Origin: JBBRHH01 sp038222915 | GTDB taxonomy: Bacteria > Planctomycetota > Phycisphaerae > Tepidisphaerales > Tepidisphaeraceae | Direction: 5' to 3' | NCBI GenBank assembly: GCA_038222915.1 | Contig: JBBRHH010000393.1 | Span: 1 to 6,045 of the forward strand | Length of the DNA stretch: 6,045 nt | Part shown: positions 1 through 5,988 of the stretch, one piece after another | How the letters are laid out: the number at the start of each line of letters is the position of its first letter | Position numbering within the stretch: position 1 is the stretch's first letter | Program-made: the position numbers and the translations under genes | Notes under the pieces: generated by a model | The model's database searches: none | Seen by the model: only the letters and a program-made list of their open reading frames with translations | What the model was told of the DNA's origin: nothing

Positions 1-1447
1 CATTGGCGCCGGCCGTGTTTGTGCCGTAGTAGTTGGGGCGGTAGTTGCGGTTGGAGATGTCGACGTCGCGGCGCTGATCAATGTTGAAGCGCTGGTTGAC
101 GACGGTGACGTTGTCGCGACGGCCGAAGTTGCGGTCGTTGCGTCCATAGTCGCGGTAGTCGTGGCGATCGTAGCTGCGGTAGTCATAGCCGCGATGGTCG
201 TGCCAGCCGTAGCCGTAGTCGTGATCGTGATCGTAGTGATGGTAGCTGGTGAAACTGAAGTAGAGGAACGGCGACGGGCGGTAGATCACGCAGGGGTCGT
301 AGTAGACCGGCTGGTAGACGTAGACGGGCGCGGGTTCGACGTAGACGGTCTGGGGGGCCGGGACGTAGACGGTTGCGGGCGGCGGCACGTAGACGGTTGG
401 CTGACCCAGATCGCTGGGCGGCACGTCGCGGTTTGGATCGTAGGCGGGTGGCGACGCGACCGGGACGGATGTTGTTGACGCCTGCTGACGGTCGATGTCG
501 CGCGCGTCCTGCTGGGTTGCGGCGAACTGTTTTTGCAGATCATCGAGCTCGGCCTGAGTGGTTTGAATGCGGGCCTGTGCGCCGTAGATCCAATCGGTCT
601 GCTGGCGGACGACGGCCTGTGCTTTGTCCAACTGGGCTTCGGCGGCGTCGAGGGTTTTGGATCCGGCTTCGAGAGTCGCCTGGTCTGCGTTCAATCGTTC
701 GCGGACGGCGGGAACGCCGGGGACGGTGGCGAGTTGTTGATCGAGCTGGGCCTGCTGCGCCTGCATGGCGCGGTCGGCGTCGGCGAGGACGGCACTGGCG
801 GTGACCATTTCTGGCGCGGAGCGGAACGCGTCGACTTCCTGCTTGTTGATGGCGTCCTCGGCGTCGGCCAACTCATTGTTGGCGACGGCCAGCGCCTGCT
901 GGTCTGCGGGCTGGGCGGCTTGAAGAGCGCTGAAGCGCTTCTGGGCCGCATGCAGCCGCGTCTCGGCCTGCTGATAAACAGTCGTGAAGCCAAGCTGAAC
1001 CACCACACCGGCGGCGGTTTTGTCCACGTCAGCCTGGGCGGTTTGAAGGGCGGCGAGTGCGGAGCGGAATTCTGGCCGGGCCTGGAACTGGGCGATGACG
1101 GTGCCGCCTAGGCGGTTGATTTCGTCGCCGGCGGTTTTGGCTCGGGCCTGGGCGGCGTCGAGGAGCTTTTTCTGGGCGTCGATGCTTGCGGCGGCCGCGT
1201 CGGCGTCTTTCTGGGCCTGCGGCAGAGCGGCCTGGGCGGTGGCGATCTGGGCCTTTAAGGTCTGGATCGTGGTGCGGTCCTGGTCGATCCGGGAATTGAG
1301 ATCGTTCAGGCGCTGATTCGGGCTGGCCGCCACGGTCGACGTGGCTGGCGGGGCCGTTTGGGCGACGGCGTTTTTTGCGGCAAAAAGGCCGGTGAATGAG
1401 ATGGCGGCGGCAAGAATCGAACGTTGGAGGGCTGTTGGGCGATGCAT
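1..1447 (-). CDS. Secreted Ala/Gln-rich coiled-coil protein with Tyr/His/Asp-rich tail (3' end outside window)
   Basis: The minus-strand frame is open without a stop from the ATG at 1447-1445 to the left edge, giving 482 codons. Residues 1-29 look like a Sec signal peptide: basic start, hydrophobic stretch at 11-24, and a likely AVA|QT cleavage after residue 29, so the protein is probably exported. Residues about 45-322 are dominated by Ala, Gln, Asp and Leu with heptad-like spacing and should form long helices or coiled coil. A Pro/Ser linker follows (about 324-350), then regularly spaced TVYV units (351-383), then a Tyr/His/Asp/Arg/Gly-rich segment (about 401-445) and an Asn/Arg/Val-rich stretch to the edge. 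Start support is a GGAAGGAA Shine-Dalgarno just upstream. The function is not recognised; the layout suggests an envelope or surface structural protein. The His/Asp cluster could bind metal, which is speculative. The gene diverges from the one starting at 1558. The C-terminus is missing, so family assignment is unsafe. Confidence 0.85.
   Translation of the reverse strand, partial: MHRPTALQRSILAAAISFTGLFAAKNAVAQTAPPATSTVAASPNQRLNDLNSRIDQDRTTIQTLKAQIATAQAALPQAQKDADAAAASIDAQKKLLDAAQARAKTAGDEINRLGGTVIAQFQARPEFRSALAALQTAQADVDKTAAGVVVQLGFTTVYQQAETRLHAAQKRFSALQAAQPADQQALAVANNELADAEDAINKQEVDAFRSAPEMVTASAVLADADRAMQAQQAQLDQQLATVPGVPAVRERLNADQATLEAGSKTLDAAEAQLDKAQAVVRQQTDWIYGAQARIQTTQAELDDLQKQFAATQQDARDIDRQQASTTSVPVASPPAYDPNRDVPPSDLGQPTVYVPPPATVYVPAPQTVYVEPAPVYVYQPVYYDPCVIYRPSPFLYFSFTSYHHYDHDHDYGYGWHDHRGYDYRSYDRHDYRDYGRNDRNFGRRDNVTVVNQRFNIDQRRDVDISNRNYRPNYYGTNTAGAN
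338..397 (-). repeat. Three 24-bp coding repeat units (TVYV every 8 residues)
   Basis: On the plus strand the 9-mer gtagacggt occurs at 341-349, 365-373 and 389-397, exactly 24 bp apart. In the minus-strand gene this encodes TVYV at residues 351, 359 and 367, separated by Pro/Ala-rich spacers. A degenerate continuation (VYVYQPVYY) follows at residues 375-383. The regular 8-residue period suggests an extended, proline-rich repeat rather than a globular fold. The units are conserved at the nucleotide level in their core but differ in the spacers. Confidence 0.8.
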
Positions 1448-1451
1448 GGGG

Positions 1452-1459
1452 TTCCTTCC
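1452..1459 (-). promoter_or_regulatory. Shine-Dalgarno for the secreted coiled-coil gene
   Basis: Read on the minus strand this is GGAAGGAA, separated by CCCC from the ATG at 1447. It supports the chosen start, which also places a good signal peptide at the N-terminus. Confidence 0.6.
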
Positions 1460-1557
1460 GGTCTGGTAATGCTTCCTATTAGTAGACAGCGACGCGGGGC
1501 CATGGTTTGTTGTCATGCTGCAGAAATGTGCTTGGCCGGAAGTTCAGGCGAGCAGAT

Positions 1558-2271
1558 ATGATGTTGTTCATGGTTCTTGCTTCGCTGATCCTGATTGCTG
1601 TCTATTCGATCAGCCTTGTGTTGCTGGTGAATTGGCCCAAGCGCAGTCGCAGTCCGGACGATGCGATGGGGATTGGGTTGGCGTACTTTTTCGTGGTCGT
1701 TCTGTTGTTTGTCGGGCTGATCTTGGCCGTGGTGGGGTGGTTTCAGATTCATTGGCTGATCGAGGCTCTGTTTGTCATGGTCGTGTTTCCAGGCGCGGTG
1801 CTGGTGCCGAACTTGATCTGGCTGGGGATGAAGACACTCGCGAAGAAGCGGCAGGATCGTGGGACGCTGATCCCGGTTGAGGAGCTGGCTGCGCGGCTGG
1901 TGAACCATACGCATGTCTTTAGCCGGTTTGAGGAGACACCGGTGCGGTCGTGGACGGAGCTGCGGTACTTTGCGCCTGATGGCCGGCTGGTGAGCTATGA
2001 GGAAGAGCAGGGCGGGAAGGTTCGGCGGCTGGATGTAGAGATGGCATGGTCGGTCGAAGGCGGCTGCCTGGTGATCGTCGGCGACATTCATCCTGGAAAT
2101 CGGAACCAGTATCGGTTGCGCGAGACGCCGACGAAGCAGATTGGGTATCACGCTCATGTGCCGCGTTCGAGGTTGAATGGGATGCTGTCGCGGAGGACGA
2201 TTGGCGTGCGGAAGGGGCGGCCGGTGGAGGCCGGCAGCGAACTGCCGGCGCCGGCTGAAATGCCGGGATGA
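1558..2271 (+). CDS. Membrane protein with three predicted TM helices and a cytoplasmic C-terminal domain
   Basis: This frame encodes 237 residues. Hydrophobic segments at about 3-25, 38-61 and 64-91 look like membrane helices. The loop between the first two contains KRSR, and a Lys/Arg cluster (92-101) follows the third. By the positive-inside rule the N-terminus would be outside and the C-terminal ~140 residues in the cytoplasm. That soluble part has alternating polar/hydrophobic stretches (for example WTELRYFAPDGRLVSYEE, 132-149) that suggest a beta-rich fold, and it ends in a Pro/Ala-rich tail. I chose the ATG at 1558, with an AGGCGAG-like element just upstream; the next codon, 1561, is also ATG. 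A TTG at 1507 is in frame but would add a Cys/Arg-rich extension before the helix and looks less likely. I do not recognise the family. The next gene starts 31 bp downstream on the same strand, so the two may be co-transcribed. Confidence 0.75.
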   Translation: MMLFMVLASLILIAVYSISLVLLVNWPKRSRSPDDAMGIGLAYFFVVVLLFVGLILAVVGWFQIHWLIEALFVMVVFPGAVLVPNLIWLGMKTLAKKRQDRGTLIPVEELAARLVNHTHVFSRFEETPVRSWTELRYFAPDGRLVSYEEEQGGKVRRLDVEMAWSVEGGCLVIVGDIHPGNRNQYRLRETPTKQIGYHAHVPRSRLNGMLSRRTIGVRKGRPVEAGSELPAPAEMPG

Positions 2272-2302
2272 TGTGGGGATTGGAAAAGGGTACGATTTGG
2301 CC

Positions 2303-2569
2303 ATGAACGACGAGCGCGGAAAACTAACCGATTATAGTTGGCGCGACGCGGGCGGCGGGTTTTGCTGGGAACTCATCGGGGCGGATGGCGAGGCGCTTGC
2401 TGAGGTGAATTTTGAGGAGGATCAGTGGCAGCGGTGGTCGTGGTATGTGCCACTGTCAGAGGATTGGCATTATGACGGTGGGGCCAATCCATCGGGACTT
2501 GCGAAGTCGGCTGGGGAGGCGAAGGCTATTTGTGAGGCTGTGCTGGTGGGGACGATATTGGGGCGGTGA
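2303..2569 (+). CDS. Small hypothetical protein, 88 aa
   Basis: The protein is 88 residues, soluble, and rich in Trp (W13, W23, W42, W45, W47, W55) and acidic residues, with no signal peptide or membrane helix. The C-terminal third (GLAKSAGEAKAICEAVL) looks like a single amphipathic helix after a short beta-like region, a pattern seen in many small uncharacterised bacterial and phage proteins. I do not recognise a specific family. The ATG at 2303 was chosen over an upstream in-frame start at 2177, because the extension would be Arg/Cys/Gly-rich and would overlap the previous gene by about 95 bp. The Shine-Dalgarno is weak: AAGGG at 2286-2290 lies 12 bases from the ATG. The gene is GC-rich like the DNA to its left and ends at the point where composition changes. 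Confidence 0.6.
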   Translation: MNDERGKLTDYSWRDAGGGFCWELIGADGEALAEVNFEEDQWQRWSWYVPLSEDWHYDGGANPSGLAKSAGEAKAICEAVLVGTILGR

Positions 2570-2590
2570 GGTTGCAACGCCGAAAGATGC

Positions 2591-3862
2591 GTGGAAGAAC
2601 GCATTCCCGTCCGTTTCGAACTTGACACTTCAATTAGATTTAATACCGTTTGCTTTCGCACACGCACAGGGAGTGGCTTGCCCAATGAGACCTTTAGCTT
2701 TCGGCCGAGTGTTGCCTCGGTGCGGCGACCCAATCAGTATATTCCATCCCTTGAAGGATTACTTCGTCTTTCACCTACCGAGCTTCAGCAGCTTGGCTTG
2801 GCGTGCATAAGTCTTGTCTGCGCGACGGGCTTACCGGGTGCTGAGGATGTGGACATTGCTGTTTATCTTGCGCGGGTATCAGAGTGGGCCGCATTCGTTC
2901 GCTACCGGTTGCCCAGCTTTGCCGGCGCTTTCCTAAATCGTCCCGAGGATTTCCGCAACTCAGAAGCATTCTTTCTAATGTCCGTCCTGGTCCAGGTTTT
3001 AAAGCTGGAAATTGGCCTGCACTACATTCCGGATCGCATACCGCCTTTAAAGAGCGGGTCCGATACGGATTGGCGTACTTCGCGCAACCTGCTAATTCAT
3101 GGCCCACTGGGTCCGACGCTGGCTGGAACGTGCAACAACATCCCGATGGCTGTTGTGGCGGTTGCACGGGAACTTGGATATCCGGTATATCTGGCCGCAT
3201 CGCCCTTTCACGTCTACGCCAAATGGGTGGAGCCCAACGGGTACAGCTTCAATATTGAAGCCTCCAACCCGGCCGGAATGGTAAGTCATTCCGACGACCA
3301 CTATCGTGAGTGGCCAATACGGATGACTGAGACGCTTGTCCGAAGCGGCTATTACCTGCGACCGTTCTCCGTGGTCGATGAATTGGCGTTGTGCATGGTG
3401 TCGCGTGGCTGGGCGTTGGAGGCCAGTCACAGATTCGCGGAGGCTACACTGGCTCATGCGCACGCCTGCCGATTGGCGCCGACCGAGCCAATGTATCCAA
3501 GGGCCGCGGCCTGCTGCCTGGGACGGTGGATGCGAGAAACGTACAACGCAGGCAAGCACAAGGAGCAACAGATCAAATGCGACAGCATGTACCAGATTCA
3601 GGATCTGTACATGGACCCCCGACGGATACTGCCCGCTCAGCACGTCGCCATGGCGCTAGCGGTGCAGGGGCGGTATTTTGAAATACTCGGGAAGGCCACG
3701 ATTGCATCGCGTCTTTTTGGAGAATCACAGCGTTGGCATTCGAACTACGGCCTGCGATTGGGGGGATCGCCAAGGGCAAAAGTTTGCCTCGGAGGCGACG
3801 CAAACGCGAAGAAAAGTTCACAGTCCACCAGCGTTATTCAAGGGAGGTTGGCATCATGTTAG
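2591..3862 (+). CDS. Transglutaminase-like (Cys-His-Glu) protein with helical TPR-like C-terminal region
   Basis: If the GTG at 2591 is the start, the protein has 423 residues. The central part resembles the transglutaminase-like papain fold. The GTCNNIPMAVVAVARELGYP block carries the candidate nucleophile C181. ASPFHVYAKW carries H207, and FNIEASN carries E223 where most relatives have Asp. The following DDHYREWP motif (235-242) matches proteins I associate with planctomycetes. Residues about 250-385 are helical and TPR-like (YYLRPFSVVDELALCMVSRG, then AHACRLAPTEP). The last ~30 residues are low in complexity. Members of the fold can be proteases, amidases or acyl-transferases; the substrate here cannot be deduced. 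No signal peptide is visible, so a cytoplasmic site is likely. The start is uncertain: GTG has only GAAAG nearby, TTG at 2678 (AGGGAG 4 bases ahead) is an alternative, and the first internal Met is residue 130. The stop overlaps the next gene by 7 bp, which implies coupled translation. Confidence 0.8.
   Translation: MEERIPVRFELDTSIRFNTVCFRTRTGSGLPNETFSFRPSVASVRRPNQYIPSLEGLLRLSPTELQQLGLACISLVCATGLPGAEDVDIAVYLARVSEWAAFVRYRLPSFAGAFLNRPEDFRNSEAFFLMSVLVQVLKLEIGLHYIPDRIPPLKSGSDTDWRTSRNLLIHGPLGPTLAGTCNNIPMAVVAVARELGYPVYLAASPFHVYAKWVEPNGYSFNIEASNPAGMVSHSDDHYREWPIRMTETLVRSGYYLRPFSVVDELALCMVSRGWALEASHRFAEATLAHAHACRLAPTEPMYPRAAACCLGRWMRETYNAGKHKEQQIKCDSMYQIQDLYMDPRRILPAQHVAMALAVQGRYFEILGKATIASRLFGESQRWHSNYGLRLGGSPRAKVCLGGDANAKKSSQSTSVIQGRLASC
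3842..3847 (+). promoter_or_regulatory. Strong internal Shine-Dalgarno for the Rhs-tip gene
   Basis: GGGAGG lies 8 bases before the ATG at 3856, inside the 3' end of the transglutaminase-like gene. It decides the start of the downstream gene, since no comparable signal precedes the earlier in-frame starts. It also means ribosomes finishing the upstream gene (stop 3860-3862) can reinitiate directly. Confidence 0.75.
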
Positions 3863-5382
3863 CTGCAGAAGGCAGAAAGAGCTCGTCACGCACTCTTGAT
3901 TCAGGCTCGAATCGAGAAACCGAAGAGACGCTTCTCGACGCGTGTTTGATTCGGGAGCGGCAGTATGACCCGACGATTGGAAGATTCATCAGCGAGGATC
4001 CGATTAGATTTGGTGCGGGGGATGCGAATCTATACAGGTATGTGTGGAATAATCCGGTTAACAATGTCGATCCAAGTGGACATGACAGTCCAAGGAGGGA
4101 TGAGGTAATTGGCGCTGAGTGGACAGACGCAAATGGCAATCGGGTTCGCGAGGTCGCGCAGGTGTATGCGCCATTTATGACTGCTGTTACGCCGGACGAT
4201 TGGTACAATCCGTCGGAAGGCCAGGAGATTTTACGACTCGGGGCAAAGAATGGAATCTTTTCTGAACGGATCATCGAAAAGTTCGGAGTGCACGGATGGT
4301 CTCCGTATGAAAAGAAAGTCTACAGATTTACTGGGGAGAGGAATGAAGACGCCCTAACAACACCGGTGGGCCCTGACGGTTGGCAGCTCGCAGAAACGGT
4401 ATTCGTTGCGCCGCCTCCACCGCAAGCCCCTGCCTTACGCCAGTCAATCGCATCAGAGACAGTCGAGGGAGCGCGCGCGCAAGATGTGCCTCAGAAAGTC
4501 TATCTGCCATGGAAGTCAGTTGAATTCGTTGTGTATAGCTATACTGACGAGGAATGGGCCGATCGTCGCATCCATGTAGGTGACTATGTTGATCTAAATG
4601 GCCAAAAATACCAAGCCGTTAACGTAGTCGAATCCGAGGCAGCTGCCACGGCGGTTGCTGGAAATACCGCCAATGTTGTTAATTTCGTAACAAGCTTGAC
4701 AACCTCAAAAACTATCTATGGCCATGAGGTCTTTCATAGCCGACAAGAAACAAATGACGTGACGTTCAAGCTTTCCTACGGGAATTATCGCGGCATCGAT
4801 CCGTCGATGACCGACGCTGCGGATAACGCCTTCCTGTCAAGCTTCAGCAACGCCAACTGGGCCAAGGCAGCGGGGAATATGCAGAAGGAGAACGCGTCGT
4901 TTTATGCGGAGATATTCGGCACATCAGCGTTGGTTGCATTTATTGGTGGTGTCATCTACCTCCGTTCGGCTGCGAAGGAGGCTCGAGCGCAGACGGCCGC
5001 TGCTGGCCATCCAGACGACGTCCTTGCTTCAGAGAAGAATCCGAACGCCGGAGGTAAGCAATCGGCGACAGATCGGATGAAGCCGGGCAAACAAATGAAG
5101 TTCTGGGACGACGCTGCCCAAACAGATCTGGCTTCGGAGGGATTAACTCCGGGTATGAAGAAGCTTAAGCAGGCGGGACTGACCGCAGTTCCTCAGCCCG
5201 ACGGATCATGGGACTTTGTCGACGGCGGTCAACGGGTGAGAGCTAGGTGGGTTCCGAAAAAGGGTCAGGAGCCACCACATTGGAGTAAGTTCGAGCCAAC
5301 TGGCAATCAAAAGCATTATCTAGATAACAGTGGACGACCTGTCGATGGGTCCGACCCCTCGCATAGAATTCCTAGCCGTTAA
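3856..5382 (+). CDS. Orphan Rhs core remnant with HExxH motif, hydrophobic helix and C-terminal toxin-like tip
   Basis: The protein has 508 residues. Residues 33-75 carry the end of an Rhs core: RERQYDPTIGRFISEDPI (33-50), NLYRYVWNNP (58-67) and NNVDPSG (69-75). All of the upstream YD repeats are absent, so this is a broken-off or orphan Rhs C-terminus and not a full Rhs protein, which usually exceeds 1,000 residues. After DPSG the sequence is of the variable, polymorphic-toxin type. It has a Pro linker (186-192), an HEVFH zincin-like motif (290-294), candidate downstream acidic ligands E345 and E352, a hydrophobic helix (about 355-370), and a basic tip (about 400-508) with H475, H487 and H503, ending HRIPSR. 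I could not assign the tip to a named toxin family. The role, cell-to-cell antagonism, is inferred from architecture and from the compact gene directly downstream. The ATG at 3856 has a strong GGGAGG; an earlier in-frame start at 3733 would add a very basic extension that is unlikely to be real. Confidence 0.85.
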   Translation: MLAAEGRKSSSRTLDSGSNRETEETLLDACLIRERQYDPTIGRFISEDPIRFGAGDANLYRYVWNNPVNNVDPSGHDSPRRDEVIGAEWTDANGNRVREVAQVYAPFMTAVTPDDWYNPSEGQEILRLGAKNGIFSERIIEKFGVHGWSPYEKKVYRFTGERNEDALTTPVGPDGWQLAETVFVAPPPPQAPALRQSIASETVEGARAQDVPQKVYLPWKSVEFVVYSYTDEEWADRRIHVGDYVDLNGQKYQAVNVVESEAAATAVAGNTANVVNFVTSLTTSKTIYGHEVFHSRQETNDVTFKLSYGNYRGIDPSMTDAADNAFLSSFSNANWAKAAGNMQKENASFYAEIFGTSALVAFIGGVIYLRSAAKEARAQTAAAGHPDDVLASEKNPNAGGKQSATDRMKPGKQMKFWDDAAQTDLASEGLTPGMKKLKQAGLTAVPQPDGSWDFVDGGQRVRARWVPKKGQEPPHWSKFEPTGNQKHYLDNSGRPVDGSDPSHRIPSR

Positions 5383-5399
5383 ACTACGAGCATAGAATT
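5361..5399 (+). repeat. Short direct repeat flanking the end of the Rhs-tip gene
   Basis: The 10-mer gcatagaatt occurs at 5361-5370, inside the last codons of the Rhs-tip gene, and again at 5390-5399, just after its stop, 29 bp apart. It could be a trace of a small duplication or slippage event in the toxin-immunity junction, or chance. No other copy was noticed in the window. Confidence 0.35.
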
Positions 5400-5415
5400 A
5401 GGATTTGAGTAGCCC

Positions 5416-5988
5416 ATGGACCAACCTTTTAAAATCCCAGCTGCCACAACGGACGACGTGGATATAGCGCTCGTTGCCTCACTCTCACCAGAAGCAGCGG
5501 ATGAAATTAAAAGAATCGGTGCTCTAATCGATACGGGGCATGAGACAGACGATGACATCATTCGTTTGGGCGAGCTTCTCCACCAATTCGGTCAGCCGGC
5601 GCTGGGGGAGGAGAAGCTTAGAAAGGGCGTTTTCGAGGAGGGCGATGCCATCTACAAGACGTATCGGAGATTATTTGGTTACGCCGCCGACGAAGAATTC
5701 ATGCATTCGATTGAGGCCTTCGCTCGGCAATTCAATGTCCAGCTTGTTGAATTAAAGCGTCCTGACTTCATGAAGCGGGTATATTCCTCAATTCCTTCAG
5801 GCTTACCTGTTTCTACGGATCCGGCTATCTCTCGCCAATTGTCAACGCCGTGTAGAATTGAGTTTAAATATGAGCAAGGTGGATCCTTAGCCGACATGGG
5901 CAGCGAATCTCCAGACTTGCCCGACGATTTGTACCTGCTGATGAAATTTGAGGGCGGGGTCTGGCGTTTGACAGGCGGCAGAACTTGA
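5416..5988 (+). CDS. Candidate immunity protein for the Rhs toxin tip, 190 aa
   Basis: The protein has 190 residues, with no signal peptide or membrane helix, so it is expected in the cytoplasm. It is acidic: I count 33 Asp/Glu against 21 Lys/Arg, complementary to the basic toxin tip upstream (18 Lys/Arg to 13 Asp/Glu over residues 401-508). The N-terminal two thirds looks helical (for example IIRLGELLHQFGQPALGEEK, 48-67, then a Tyr/Arg helix and HSIEAFARQF, 97-106). The C-terminal third has beta-like segments ending LLMKFEGGVWRLTGG. I do not recognise a named immunity family. The assignment rests on position: same strand, 33 bp after the toxin-like gene, as in known Rhs toxin/immunity pairs. 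The ATG at 5416 is preceded by AGGA at 5400-5403, a rather long 12-base spacing, so translation may be modest or partly coupled. GC is lower than in the left-hand genes, like the rest of the cluster. Confidence 0.65.
   Translation: MDQPFKIPAATTDDVDIALVASLSPEAADEIKRIGALIDTGHETDDDIIRLGELLHQFGQPALGEEKLRKGVFEEGDAIYKTYRRLFGYAADEEFMHSIEAFARQFNVQLVELKRPDFMKRVYSSIPSGLPVSTDPAISRQLSTPCRIEFKYEQGGSLADMGSESPDLPDDLYLLMKFEGGVWRLTGGRT

Noticed and set aside
161..1111. Plus-strand open frames at 161-478, 373-804 and 533-1111
   Set aside because: They are antisense to the exported coiled-coil gene, and their Val/Asp/Gly- or Arg-rich translations mirror its repetitive codons. The minus-strand frame is open for 482 codons with a signal peptide and a Shine-Dalgarno.
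1448..1557. Possible promoters in the divergent gap, such as a TGACAA-like and a TACTAAT-like element on the minus strand
   Set aside because: The two are about 25 bases apart, too far for a standard -35/-10 pair, and no better pair was seen on either strand.
1513..2304. 263-codon minus-strand open frame lying over the membrane-protein gene
   Set aside because: Its translation is rich in Pro, His, Arg and Gln with no coherent domain, while the opposite strand encodes clear membrane helices; it is a mirror frame of GC-rich coding DNA.
3092..3643. 183-codon minus-strand open frame within the transglutaminase-like gene
   Set aside because: No recognisable motif or supported start; the plus strand carries the Cys-His-Glu motif series across the same bases.
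3733..3855. Earlier in-frame start for the Rhs-tip gene
   Set aside because: It would add a 41-residue extension with an RRRRKREE-like run and lacks a good ribosome site, whereas the ATG at 3856 has GGGAGG at 8 bases.
2303..3862. The 88-aa gene and the transglutaminase-like gene share a reading frame, separated by one TGA, suggesting readthrough or a broken single gene
   Set aside because: A shared frame is expected one time in three, composition differs sharply across the stop, and nothing around the TGA points to a recoding signal.
4471..4480. Alternating GC dinucleotide run inside the Rhs-tip gene
   Set aside because: Only five units, explained by Ala-Arg-Ala codons; no reason to call a structural or regulatory element.
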